Source: Lumbricus rubellus
Lineage: Eukaryota; Annelida; Clitellata; Crassiclitellata; Lumbricidae
Direction: 5' to 3'
DNA length: 64,000 nt
Assembly: GCA_945859605.1 (NCBI GenBank)
Contig: OX243817.1
Span: forward strand, 18,540,956 to 18,604,955
The notes beneath the pieces are model-generated. The model was not told where the DNA came from. It worked only from the letters and a program-made list of their open reading frames with translations, and searched no databases. Below, in pieces: positions 1-15,000 of the stretch. Numbering within the stretch: the first letter of the stretch is position 1; the number at the start of each line of letters is the position of its first letter. Made by a program: the position numbers and the translations under genes.

Positions 1-1
1 A

Positions 2-3000
2 CAGCACCACCCTCCGTCTCAACATACACAGCTTGATATTTATCAAAGACCGTCACATGCTCAGATGGATATTTCTCTGCTACGTTCTTCGATGAGTCGG
101 TTGCCAGATCAACAGATAACAGAAAATCAAGATTATCTGCAACCTTCTTTTCTCCTCCAACTTGAGCAAGCAAAACCGGACAACCCGCTGAATCCATCTA
201 TCACCGACTTTACGCGACAAATATTGTTCGCAAAAGCAGACAATTCTCAGCACGCATCGCGTACAAGAGTACAAGATCAATACAAGCCGGCGGCTAAAAT
301 GGATTATCAACAGATTCCTTCATCGATGCATTTTAAGCCAATCGTCAGCCAAGATCTTCCACTGCGACCCGAACAGAAAGTCACGCAGGAACATGCAAAG
401 GCAGAACTTTCAGAGCGACCAGACTTCCCTGAAAAACACGTTCCATCCTATCAACCGGGGGCAGGCGATGCAACCTGGGCGGACACGGAAGAAAGAATAG
501 CGTTGAAATTCAGAGAGAAGAAGAAACACAGACGACCGTTACAGGTGGTTAGTTGCACATCAACAGAACTCACTTGTGACTCGTGCACTGCATTGACTGA
601 AGACATATGTGACCAGTTCAGAAGAACGCCAACACCTCCGTGTCCCTGCGACCGAATGCCTCGTGTTCGTTGCTTAATATCGCAGGAACGCGTTTCACAA
701 GCGGACCAGTTGGGCTTGACGGGCCAGCAGTTTGAGCGAAGTTCCCCACTTTCTTTTTCTCCTGATGACGACCTAATTTGTCGTTCTTTAAAATTCAGAG
801 ACGGGAAAACGCTGTCACCATGCGTACTGGAATGGAAAGCAGAAAACGAACCAATATGTGTTGACGCTGACCATCTGCGTGGCGATAACCTAACTGATGA
901 GTGTGGAATAATTTCTCGATTATCTTTCATTGACTCTGACGACACCCCCATCTACGAGGACAGTGAACTGATTGAAAATGAGATACAAGGTGCAGAGAAC
1001 ACTTTCAACAAGTGTATAGACAAAAGGTATGTCAAACGTGCGAGACGTAGAGATATATCTAACGCAGATAAAGCAGACAGATATGGCTACATATGTGAGA
1101 AGACTGGATCTGTAGCAAGTCGATACTACCAGCAGGAAAATGAGGATACGCTAACAAGTATATCCCAGCAGGCAATTGCAGATATGCAAAACGAGGATCT
1201 TCAAATGTCGGAATCAGGAGAAACTATAAGTGATGCAATTCAAAATCTAAAAGGTGATTATGTAACTGAAAGAGGAATATGTCCACCTGGAAAATCTAGT
1301 CGCAAATCAGACAAAAAGAAACAAACATTGTCAGATTTGACAAAAGCAGCAAGAAGCAAAGCAGACTCTCCAACATTCGCACCAAGAGGAAGACAAACTG
1401 TGTCGGAGGCGATTGAATCTCTAAGGCACCAACGCCAGTCACCCAAAGACGAGGCAATGCAGGAACTTGAAATTCCAGTGTCACCCACGCAACAGGCGAT
1501 GCAGGATGAAGCATTTAGCTCTTGGCTAGTAGCAGCAGTGAGAAAAGAAGATCTACAAGGTCGATCCGTTGAGAAACGAGTGGAGTATCACCCATCAAAA
1601 ACCATCACTCCTCGTACTACTGTAAGAAGCGAAAAGGCTGCAAAAAAGAATGAACAGCCCTTGTCAACCACAACTTCATTCACAGACACTGAACAAGAAG
1701 AAGAAACAAGTGCAACATTGCAAGAACGGTCTAAGAAGGCTGAGAGGTACATTCCTGACGAGCCACTGCAGCAGACTACGACACGTTCTTCTCCGAAACT
1801 GACGCGAAAGTTGCAAACATCAAAGGAGCAATACTACTACGAACAAGTCTTTGGAGAAGAAGCGGCAAAAGATTCAGAAACATTACGCCAGGAATTCCAT
1901 ATTCAGAATCAAATGCCCAAAAAGAAGAAACCATCAAAAGCATCGTACACTCAGCTGAGAAGGAAGGAAGGTTGGATGACAGCCGATTCAAGATTGCAAT
2001 CTTTAGAGAAAAGTGATAGACAACGAAAACAAGTTGCAAGGCCAAAAGAAGTTGAAAGCCACCGAGTCTGTATGAAAGCTGAATTGATGGAAACGGAAAC
2101 CACAGACACTCTATCTCGTGATGAAACGTCTCAAGAATCAGCCTCTATTGTATCAAGCACAAGCAGTGATCCATCAAAATGCAGAAATGCAAATATGATA
2201 CAGCAAAGTCTTCTGGAACTAAAGTCTGCAGGAAAAAAGCACCAAAAGTGCATTCTTCGTACCAACTTCCTGCAAGATAACAACCTACCTGAAACCAGTT
2301 CTCAATCATCTTCCAGCAAATCTGAGGACGCCAGCTTGTGTGACATCTTAATTCAAGACTTAAAAACTGGTTACGCACGTGACAGAGGTAAAAGATGTCC
2401 CCACAAATTAAGACACAAAGAACATAAATCAGCATACCAGTCATACTCGGCAAGAGACAATATCAAACCTCTGCAAATTATGCCAAGGCGAAGCAGTTCG
2501 TCCGTAGAACTGAGTTTGCCGTATGACACTGATTCTACAGAAGACTTCTACACGAGAATACCTAAACAAGAAAGAATTCATGCGTTACCATTTAAAAAGA
2601 CCTTGGCTGGAGAGAAGTATCCTGGCAATGAATTAACAACACCTTTGGCCACTGCACAAAGGCAGCAATTTGCTTTAGAAGGTTCTAGAGAGAAGTATCC
2701 TGTTGATCAATTAAAAGCACAGTTACCTGCTACAACAAGACACCAATTAAGTTTAGAAAGCACCAGACAAGAGTATTCTGGTGATAAATTAACACCACAG
2801 TTGTTGCTTGCCGCACTAATACACCAATTAGCTTTAGAAAACACTGGAGAAAAGCATCCTGGTGATCAGTTAACAACACAGTTGACCACTACACCAAGAC
2901 ATCAATTAGCTTTAGAAAACACTGGGGGAAAGTATCCTGGTAATCAATTAACAACACCGTTGCCCACTACACCAAGACACCAATTAGCTTTAGAAACCAT

Positions 3001-6000
3001 TGGAGAAGAGCATACTGGTGATCAGCTAACAACACAGATACCTGATACTTCAAGAAACGAATTAGGTTTAAAGACCACTGAAGAACAGTATCCTGCTGAT
3101 CAAGTAACAAAGTCGCCTGCTACACAAAGACAACAACTAGCATTGGAAATCACTGGGGATAAATTAACAACACAGTTACAAAGACAAGAATTAGGTTCAG
3201 AAACCATTAAAGAAACTTATCAGGGTGATCAATCAGCAGCACAGTTACCTGATACACCTGGACGCCAATTGGATTTAGAAGGCGAACCCACAGAAATGAA
3301 GATCCCCTCTCGATCTAAAACTCCAAGTATTCCAGATGCTGAAATCAAATCATCGCTTTACGATCGGATGACTTTTCCAGATGCCGAGACTACCGGTAAA
3401 TCGCTTCTGCAAAACAAATTTCAAGCCACTGCTGCTGGTGCCCAGGTAGAATCGTTGAACTTCATAAATTCAATGGAAGGTCAACCAGTTTCTGATTCTG
3501 AATCTAAAACAGCAGGCCTCAGATTTCGCATACCAGCAGACATGTCTATTAAGGGAAAAGAATTACGACCGTTAGACTTTGAGCGCAGAGATGTGCCAAT
3601 TCAAGGTTCTGAATCGGGACCACTGGTTCCTCCTCTCACTCACGTCAGAATAGATGCATTGGTTTGCGATACCACATTAACGCAACTAACTCGTCGAATC
3701 AAATACGTTGATAGGTCGGTCACAGAGCTTGAAGAGATGTCAATTATGAAATGTGGTTCTCAGTGTAAACGTCAAGATCAGGGCGATGCAACGAGACTAG
3801 ATTCTACGACAGATGAACAGTCGTACTCTCCTAATCAGTCAGATTCGTTGAAACAGGATCTTAAACTCCAGTCATTGTTGGCTCGTATTCAATTCGATAT
3901 GTCAAGCTCAGATGCTGCTGCACTTCAACCACCGCACACACAGCACACTAATATAGGGATAGGCGACTCACAGTCAGATCCTGCACCTCAACAATCACAC
4001 GTCCAGCCGACAGATTCAGCTGAGCCTAATTTGTTCATCCCACCATCATATGTATCATATCAGCCAGATGCTTCAAAACCGTATTATTTATTGAAACCGT
4101 TAGGCACAGTTATTGAGTCGGACATGTTAACGCCTGATTTGCAACACATAGATACTGAGACAGATGACTCACAGCCAGATTCTGTACTTCAAGAGCCGGA
4201 CAATATCATTCATTATGCAGATATTGAAACAGATGACTCACAGCCAAAATCCGAACTTCAACAACCAGATATCCAACATTTCCATACACTGTCAGATTCA
4301 ACCAAGTCCGATTTAGTACTCCAACCATCATACACATCTGTTCAACTGGATACTTCAATGCAATATTTTTCATCACAAAAATTACCCACACTTGTTGAAT
4401 CAGGCATGTCAATCCCTGATTCGCAACACACAGATATTGAGGCAGGCGGCTTAAAACCACATTCTGCGCCTCAACTATCACACTTCCAGCACCCCCACAC
4501 GCCGACACATTCAACTGAGCCTACTTTATTCATCCCACCATCATATATATCCTATCAACCAGATGCTTCAGAGCCATATTATTTATTGAAACCGTTAGGC
4601 ACAGTTATTGGGTCGGACATGTTAATGCCTGATTTGCAACATGCAGAATTGGCAGATGTCGAGACAGATGGCTCACAGCCAGATTCTGCACTTCAAGAGC
4701 CAGACAACATCATTCATTCACTCACGCTGAAACAAGATTATGCTCTCCATCCATCACATACTCGTATCTATACAGAAGATTCTGGACTTCAACCATCACA
4801 TACTCGTATTCATTCACGTGCACCGAAACAAGATTATGCACTCCATCCATCACAAGCAGATATTCATCATGCAGATATTGAGACAGATTCTGCAGTCAAA
4901 CCAGCACAAACAATACCTGATGACGTAGCGTTCAGTCCGTCTTTTACCCAAAACCTGCTAGATGCATCGGAGCAGGATGCACTTCATTTATCACCCAGCC
5001 ATACAGCTCAGTCAGAAGAAACTTCATTCCAACAGTCACAGCATGAAACTTCAGACTTTCAACCTGGACTATTGCCTACTCAAGTTCATCCAGATATGTT
5101 GAAACTAGATTTTTCCCTTCTGTCTAGTTCTGTCGTGGTCTCGCAAGACGTCGAAAAGTCACATTTTCATTCCCCATCATCGCATACTGACATTCATTCA
5201 CAAGCGTTAAAACCAGAGCAGTCACAAGAAATGACCTCACCACCATCGAGTACCAAGGTCAGTTCTATGACTAGAATTCTACTTCAGCCATCATATGTGG
5301 CCATTCGAACCGAAGAAATACCACAAGCAGATAGATCACGACATATGTCAATTACCTACGTTAAACACAAGGACAGAGCTCCATCAGAGGAACCTATGCT
5401 ACAAGACCAAGCCTTGCAGCCTTCATACACGAACATTGAACAAAGTGAAATGTTATCTTTGTTTCCATCGGTGCCAGACACTAGACTGTCATCATCATCA
5501 TCAGCGAGACAAATGTTTCGGCCGCAGAGTTCCAGATCTCAGGGGAAAAGGCATCAGAAAAAATTAACTCGCCGACGAAAATCACAACACGTCAGTGAAG
5601 CACCGACATCATTAGTCACAGAGATTCCTCCAATCGCAGCCTCCATGCCAGACTCCTCCCACCAATCGACATCTTCGTCAGTTGTCCAATCAACGAGGTC
5701 CTCTCTTCGAAAATTGAAAAGGTCAAGCAAATCAGCGTTCGCTGTAATGGACAACAGACATTCGTCAACAGTAGGTAGAAAAGACTCCGATCAGGACTAC
5801 CCACCGTCTCTCACAAATATTCTTGTGACAAGCTCCCCAGTGCCAGTCTACCACCTCCCACCGCATACCCATGAAGTCCATATGCAAACAGATGCAGCCA
5901 TGTCAGATATTGCACTCCAACCATCACGTACTCGTACTCGTATTCATTCACGTGAACGGAAACAATATTATACACTACACCCATCACATACTCATATCTA

Positions 6001-9000
6001 TACAGAAGATTCTGGACTTCAACCATCACATACTCCTCTTCATTCAGGTGCACTGAAACAAGATCACCCACTCCAACCATCACATACTCATATTCATTCA
6101 CGTGCACTGAAACAAGATCACCCACTCCAACCATCACATACTCATATTCATTCACGTGCACTGAAACAAGATCACCCACTCCAACCATCACATACTCATA
6201 TTTATTCACGCACACTGAAACAAGATAATGCACTCCATCCATCACATGCAGATATTCATTCACGCGCACAAAAACAAGATTCTGCTTTCCAAGCAGCACA
6301 TACTCATATGCATTCAGAGGATTCTGCACACCACCCACCACATACTCCTATTCATTCAGATTCACTGACACAAGATTATGCTCTCCATCCATCACATACT
6401 CATATCTATACAGAAGATTCTGGACTTCCATCATCACATACTCGTATTCATCCAAATGCACTGAAACAAGATCACCCACTCCATCCATCACATGCAGATA
6501 TTCATTCACGCGCACAGAAACGAGATTCTGCATTTCAAGCAAAACATACTCATACCCATTCAGAGGATTCTGCACATCACCCACCACATACTCCTATTCA
6601 TTCATATGCACCGAAACAAGATTATGCTCTCCATCCATCACATACTCATATCTATACAGAAGATTCTGGACTTCAACCATCCCATACTCGTATTCAATCA
6701 CGTGCACTTAAAAAATATCACGCACTCAAACCATCACATGAAGATATTCATTCAGATGCACGGAAACGAGATTCTGCATTCCAATCAGCACACACTCATA
6801 TTCAATCAGATGCAATGAAGTCAGATTCTGCACCTCCTCAACCAACATATCGTGAAACTCATACAGCTGCACTGAAGACAGATACTATGACGCTTCTTCC
6901 ATCATATACTCACATTCAATCAGATATGTCGAAGCCAGATTCTCCACTCCAATCGTCAGACGTTCATATTTTCTCAGATGAATCACAACCTGGTTTAGCA
7001 CTCCGTCCATCCTTTACCCAAAACCTGCTCAGTGTATCAGAGACTGGCTCTGCACTTCAATTCTCACAAACCCATATCCAGTCTGAAGCACATTCATCTG
7101 ATTCTTCACTCCAAAAGTCCCAAATTTTTATTTGGTCAGACCACGACAAGCAATTTCAACTTGCAGTGTCAGATACTCAAATTCATCCAGATGCGTCAAA
7201 TTCAGATTCGGCGCTTCTGCCATATTTGTCAGATGCTGGAAACCCAGATTTTCCATTCCTCACATCCATTCACTCATCACTTACCGACATTCATTCGCAG
7301 ATGTTAAATCTGGATTCTCAGGTTTCATCAGGCTACGTTGAAACTCAATACAGCATAAATCAAGACATTCCACTCCAACCATCATGCCACAGAATTCAAC
7401 CCGAGCAACTGATCTCAGATGCTGCATTACAACACTCAAACACTCAATTTCAGGCAGTTGAGCGATCGTACACTCAAGTTCAGTCGCAAGGAATATATCT
7501 AAACGAAATGCATCTACCAGTGTCGCAAAAACACAGTCAATTCCAAGTTTCTCAGCGAAGCAATTCACTAAAAGCCTCATTCACAACTATTAATGCGGAG
7601 TCAATACTGCTGCACAAAGTGTCATCATCACCTTCGAGTACAAGGGCCAATTCCATGCATAGCATTCGACTACAGCCATCATATTCTGCCATTCGAATAG
7701 AAGAAATGTCCCAAGTAGACAGATCACAGCATCCGTCCATTACCTACATCAAACACAAGGACAGAACTGCAGTCGAAGAATCTATGCAACAAGTTGAATC
7801 CTTGCAGCCTTCATACACTAATATTGAACAGAGTGAGATGTTGCCTCTTGATCATGCTTTGTTACCAGATGGCACACAGTCATCGTCGCGAAGACAAGTA
7901 TTTCTGCCACAAAATTCCAAAATCCAAGGAAAAGGACAGCGTAAAAAATCCACACGCGGAACATTTCAAGATGCTGGCACAGAGGTTACTCAATCTCTGT
8001 CAACAGATAAAGACTACCAACGATCATCGCCTCTCACTCACGTTCCTCCAACAACGGCATCCAAACCCCGTAAGCCACAGTACCCACCACTAACAGCAAC
8101 GAGAGACTACGCACAGTCACCTAGTATCGAAGACATTCCTTACTCTAGACCAATGAAGAAACATTATCCACAGTCACCATCCCTCTCCACGATTCCTGAA
8201 TCAATAACTCTGGAGTCACCACATTCGCCATCAATCACTAACTTAACTGATCCTAGATCACCAATTGATTACGCTCAGTCACCGTCCTTCACCCAAGCTC
8301 ATAATCTCAGAATATCAGAGCCATCACGGCAAGAATCTCTAGTGAAAAAATCTCCAGTAGCCAGAGCATACTCGCGGTCACAACCTATCGCAGACATTTC
8401 TCATGCTAGATTATCGCGTAGAGAGCTCACACAGTCACCGTCACTAACCAAAGTTCCTCATTCAAGAACACCAGAGACCCCAGAAGAGTCACCATCTATC
8501 ACAAATGTTATTCATTCGAGATCACCAAAGAGAGACTACCCACAGTCTCCTTCTAGATCTCGAGTTGCTCGTTCAAGTGCATTTGAGATATCAGATTCAC
8601 CATCTAACACAGACATTCATCAGAGACGATCATCAAGGACAGACTACCCACAATCACCATCTTGTGCAAGAAGTCTCTTATCTCGATCATCAGACAGAGA
8701 TTACCCACAGTCACTGTCTCATAAAGTTCCTTCACCGCAACCTTCCAAGTCTCAGCACTCCAAGTCAGTAACAGTCAGAGAGTACCCACAGGCACCTTCA
8801 ATGACTGCAGTCACTCATTCTAGATCAACAAAGGATGATCACTCACAATCTCCATCACTTGTCCTAGCTGGTCATTCAAGAGCATCAAAGACATCACACC
8901 ATTCATCTATAACGAATGTTCCAACATCGGTATCACTGAAGAAAGAGCACTCTGTATCACCATCTGCCACAAATGTTGGTCGATCAAGATTATCAAAGAG

Positions 9001-12000
9001 AGACTACTCGCAATCACCTTCTAGATCTCGAGTTGCTCGTTCAAGTACATTGGAGAAATCAGAGTCACCATCTAACACATACATTCATCAAAGACGATCG
9101 TCAAAGACAGATCACCCACAGTCACCATCTCTTGCAACATTTCCTCATACAGGCACAGGCGAGACTTTAGATTCATCATCAACCACACATCATTCTACAT
9201 CATCTTATGCAGACTACCGAGATTCATCATCCATTGTGGATATTCCTCCACTACAATCCCCGAAACTACAGTACAAACAATCCCCAGCTACGACAGCATA
9301 CCCCCTGTCATCATCTATCAGAAATGTTGCTAGTTCAGAATTATCAAAGAGGCACTACTCAACCTCAACTTCAAGGGCTCGAGCTGCTCAATCAAGTAGA
9401 TTGGAAATTTCAGAGTCACCGCCTGTCACAAACATTTATCAACGACGATCTTCAAAGACAGAACACCCACAGTCACCATATCTCACAAAATCTCTTCCAC
9501 CTTCAACACGATATAGAGACTATTCACATTCAAGATCTCCTTTCCTGGTTCCAAAAGCATCGGAGACAACACACTCTTCATCTACGATAACAAATGTTTC
9601 AAAAAGAATATCGTCAAATGACAAACAATCAAATTATGTCACAAAAGGCATTCGATCCACTTTACCAGACACAGACTCCACACAGTCACCATCTTTCATC
9701 TCTAATGCTTCTGCAAAACCCCAGAAATACTCACAGCAAAGACATTTATCAGCACAGATAGACCACCCACAGTCATCATCTCTAGTCAATGTTTCTTCAA
9801 CAAAATTTCACAAGCAACAGTACACACTTTCACCAAGAATGAGAGACCAACCACAGTCACCATCTCATACAAAAGATCATCGATCTACAGCATCTGATAA
9901 ACATTATCAACAGTCAACTCTTGCCCAAGTTCCTTCACCACAAACCCCCAAGTCACAACAATCCCGGTCACTTGCACAAAATGCGTACAAACAGGCATCA
10001 CCTACGACGAAAGTTACTTATTCTCAATCAACAAAGAATGACCGCTCACAATCACCATCTCCTGCCCCAGTTACTCATTTAAAACCATCAAAGACATCAC
10101 AACATCCATCATTAAAAAATGTTCCTAATTCAAGACCATTGAAAACGAAATACTCTACATCATCACCATCCACAGCGAAAGGTCAAGCCAGATCATCAAC
10201 AAGAGATGATCTACAGTCATCGTCTCCTGCCAAGTTTTCTCATTCAAGAACATCTGAGACTTCAGAGTCATCCTCAACCCCAAACATTCCTCAGTCAAGG
10301 TCAGTCAAGGCTGGCAGCGCAAGGGCACGATCTGTGTCAATGGTGCTACAGTCTACATCTTATGCAAACTACCCAGAGCAACCAGCTTTTGCAGAAGGTC
10401 CCCCGTCACAATCCTCCAAGCAACAATACCCTCGATCGCCAACAATGAGAGACTACACACAGTCACCATCTATGACAAACTTGACTCATTCCGGATTATC
10501 AGAGAGAGCCTACCTGCAGACACATTCTAGATCTCGAGTTGCTCGCTCACATACATTGGAGATATCAGAGTCACCATCTATCACAGACATTCATCAGAGA
10601 CGATCATCAAGGACAGACTACCCACAATCACCATCTCATACAAAAAGTCATTTATCGCGATCATCAGATAGAGATTACCCCCAGTCACTGTCTCATAAAG
10701 TTCGTTCACCACAAGCTCTCAAGCCACAGTACAAAGAGTCACCAGGGCTGATGGAATACCCACAGACACCATCTATGGTAGATGTTGCCATTTCTAGATC
10801 AGCCAAGCATGATCACACACAATCACCATCTCATGTCCTACTTGCTCATTCAAAAGCATCAAAGTCAGTGCAATATTCATCCACAACAAATGTTCCTAAA
10901 TCAGCACCCACAAGAGACTACCCGCATCCACATTCTAGAACAATCTTAACTCACTCTGGTTTGTCAAAGACAGACTATCCGCAGTCACCTGCCGTAGCTC
11001 AAGTTGCTCATTCAATTACTTTGGAGATCTCAGAGTCAACGTCTAGTGCAAATGTTCTTCAAGCACACACATCAAGGTCAGACTACCAACAGTCTCCATC
11101 TAACATAAAAGCATTCCTGTCTAGCAAAAAAGCGGCACATAGAGATGATCCTCAGTCACCATCTCGCATCCTAAATTCTTCAAAAAAGCCCCTAAAACCA
11201 CAGTACGTACAGTTGCCAGCAAAGAACGACTACCCACTGTCAGCATCTAAGAAAAATGTCCAATATCATGTTAGTCGTTCTAGACAATCAAAGAGAGACA
11301 GCCCACAGACGCCATCTTCAATCAAAATTCCTCCTTCAAGAACATCAGAGACTTCAGAGTCACCATCTACCACATACATTCCTCAGTCAAGATCATTGAA
11401 GACAGAACATCCGGAGTCACCATCTTTCACAACACTTCATCAATCCACATCATCATACAGAGATTACGCACAGTCACCATCTTTCGTCCAAATTCCTCAA
11501 TCCAAACCTCTGAAGGCACAGTACCCACAATCACCATCAATGACAGACTACCCACAGTCACCATTACCAAAGAGAGGTTCCCCTCACACACCATCTATAG
11601 CTAAGGGTGCCCATTTAAGAAGATCAGAGACTGCTGAAGCACTATACATCACAAATGCTCATGAGTCACAATTGTCAAAGAAGATCTACCGACCGTCACC
11701 ATCTCACACAAGTGCTCATCCAACTACACCATCAGGTAGAGACAGCTCACAATTACAGTCTGTTCTTCCTCTTCCTCCTCGGAAACGCCCCAAGACACAG
11801 TACCAAACTATGCCAGGAAATAAAAAGTACCATCAGTCACCATCTATTACAAATGTTACTGATGAAACATTGTTAGAAAGTAGCTATGCACTATTACCCG
11901 CTGTCACTCAATTCCCGCATTCACAGTCACCAGACTCCCAACTCTCACCATCCATTACAAAAGTTTCCAAGTCAAGAGCTTCCATACTAGACTACTCACA

Positions 12001-15000
12001 ATCTCCATCCATGACACAAGTTGTTTCATTAACAGACTCTTTGTCAGACTATCAGCAGTCATCATCCTATACAGAAGTTTCTATGCTAGAAGAGTTACCA
12101 CCATCTCGCACTCAAGTACCTCTGCCACACATGATGAAGTCTCATCACCCTCAGTCACCTTCCTTTGAACAAATACATCAGCCAAACAACCTAAAAACAT
12201 GTTCTCCACAGTGGTCGTCTCTCACAGAAATACTTCAATCATCATCGTCCACGAGCGACTACCCAAAGTCACAGTCTATCGCCCAAGTTCCTGCTTCAGG
12301 ACGCTCGAGGCGAGATAACTCCCAGTCACCATCTATCATGAAAATTCCTTCTTCTAGAAGGCTGAAGACAGATTACCCCCACTCAACCTCTTTCTCAGAA
12401 GTTCATCCAGCAAAATCTGTGAAGACAGACTCCTCGCAGTCATCACCTGCTATTCTTTCAAGATCAACAAAGACAAACTACACAAAGTCGAGATCTCCTG
12501 ACCAGGGTCCGCCACTAAGACCCTCCATGACACACAGCCCACAGTCACTATCACTTTTACAAGATTCCAGAAATAGATCCAAGAGGGCAAGTCATCCACA
12601 TTCACCCTCACTCAGTGAAGTTCCATACAGACACTCCAAACCGCACTACCCAATCACACCATCTCGCACACAAGTTTCTCAAACTTCACGATCTTTACAG
12701 ACAGACTACCCACATTCACCCTCTCTCAGTGAAGTTCCATACAGACACTCCAAACCACATTACCCAATCTCACCATCTCGCACACAAGTTCCTCAAACTT
12801 CCCAATCCTTAAAGACAGACTACCCACATTCACCCTCCCTCAGTGAAGTTCCATACAGACACTCCAAACCACATCACCCAATCTCACCATCTCGCACACA
12901 AGTTACTCAAACTTCACGATCTTTACAGACAGACTACCCACATTCACCCTCCCTCAGTGAAGTTCCATACAGACACTCCAAACCACATTACCCAATCTCA
13001 CCATCTCGCACACAAGTTTCTCAAACTTCAAGATCCTTAAAGACAGACTACCCACATTCACCCTCCCTCAGTGAAGTTCCATACAGGCACCCCAAACCAC
13101 ATCACCCAATCTCACCATCTCGCACACAAGTTACTCAAACTTCACGATCTTTACAGACAGACTACCCACATTCACCCTCCTTCAGTGAAGTTCCATACAG
13201 GCACCCCAAACCACATCACCCAATCTCACCATCTCGCACACAAGTTTCTCAAACTTCACGATCTTTACAGACAGACTACCCACATTCACCCTTCCTCAGT
13301 GAAGTTCCATACAGGCACCCCAAACCACATCACCCAATCTCACCATCTCGCACACAAGTTTCTCAAACTTCACGATCCTTAAAGACAGACTACCCACATT
13401 CACCCTCCCTCAGTGAAGTTCTTCCACACAGACACTCCAAACCACATCACCCAATCTCACCATCTCGCACACAAGTTTCTCAAACTTCACGATCCTTAAA
13501 GACAGACTACCCACATTCACCCTCCCTCAGTGAAGTTCTTCCACACAGACACTCCAAACCACATCACCCAATCTCACCATCTCGCACACAAGTTTCTCAA
13601 ACTTCACGATCCTTAAAGACAGACTACCCACAGTCACCATCTATGACCAATGCTCCTCTTTCATCAAAGACCGATTACCCACAGTCACCATGTCTTACTC
13701 CAGTTCTTCCATCAAGATATTCCAAACCAGACTACCCACAGTCACCATCTTCCTCACATGTTACCCACCAAACAAGACCTTCTCAAATGGACCACTTAGA
13801 GCCACAGTCTACTAGAAAACTTCCTCACTCAAGATCATCAAAAACAAACTACCTGCAGTCACAGTCACCATCTTTATCACAAGTTCCTCACCCAACCTCA
13901 ATAAAAACAGACTATCCAAGGTCACCATCTCTCACCCAAGCCCCTAGATCCAGGCCTTCCAAACCACACCACCCAGAGTCACCATCTTTATCACAAGTTA
14001 CTCCTCACCCAAGTTCAATAAAAACAGACTATCCAATGTCACCATCTTCCACCCAAATTCCTATTCCACATTTATCTCTCTCACCAAAAGCAGAAAGTCT
14101 GCACTCACCATCTATCGCACAGGCACCTCCATCAACGTCATCTGTTACAAAAGTTCTTCAAACAACATCACCAGACAGAGACTACCCACAATCACCATCT
14201 CTTGCCAAAGTTCCTGCAACAGCACCTTCAAAACCGTCCAAGCCACACCACACATTGTCTCCACGATCAAGAAAACTGGAGAGACCATACTCACCATCTA
14301 TCACAAAAGCAGGCTACTCGAAGTCGCCATCTATCATTCAAGTTCTTCAGTCTAAATTATTGGGTAGAGACCTTTCACAGACACAAGTTCCCCGATCAAA
14401 CTTCTCAAAGCAACAGCTCTCAAGAACGTTGGAAGAAGTATCAAAGTCACCATCTATCACAAATGGTCCTCAACCAAGAATGTCATACAGCCCACAGTCA
14501 ACATCTCATGCAAACTTTCCTCAACCTAGAGCATCAGGTAGAGATAACCCACATGCACGTTATCTTACCCAAGTTCCTTCACCACGGCAGCAGCTGCATA
14601 CCCTGTCACCAGAGCCGACTGACTACACACAGTCACCATCTATGACGACGGTTACTCCTTCTAGCTCATCAAACAGGGCATACACACAATCACCGTCTCT
14701 TGCCCAGGTCTGCAATGCAAGAATGTCAGACGTAACACAGTCAGTATCGAACACTGCAATGACTCAATCAATATTGTCAAAGACAAAATCCTTGCAGTCA
14801 CCATCTCACACAGTTAGTTTCCGACCTATATCATCGAACACTAGAGACTACCTGCTTTCACCATCTCACACGCAACTTCCTCCACAAAAATCCCCAATGC
14901 CACAGAACTTGCACTCACCTGCAAATAAAGAATACCCACAAACACCATCTATCACAAACGTGCCTCATTCGCGACGATCAAAGAATGATTTCCCACGTTC

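Noticed and set aside
5811..6587. Antisense ORFs of 176 and 79 residues in the His-rich array
   Set aside because: They mirror the tandem repeat on the opposite strand and disappear outside it; frame openness follows from the repeat period being a multiple of three.
12615..13382. Overlapping plus-strand ORFs beginning MKFHTDTPNHITQSHH
   Set aside because: These are +1-frame shadows of the 114-bp coding array.
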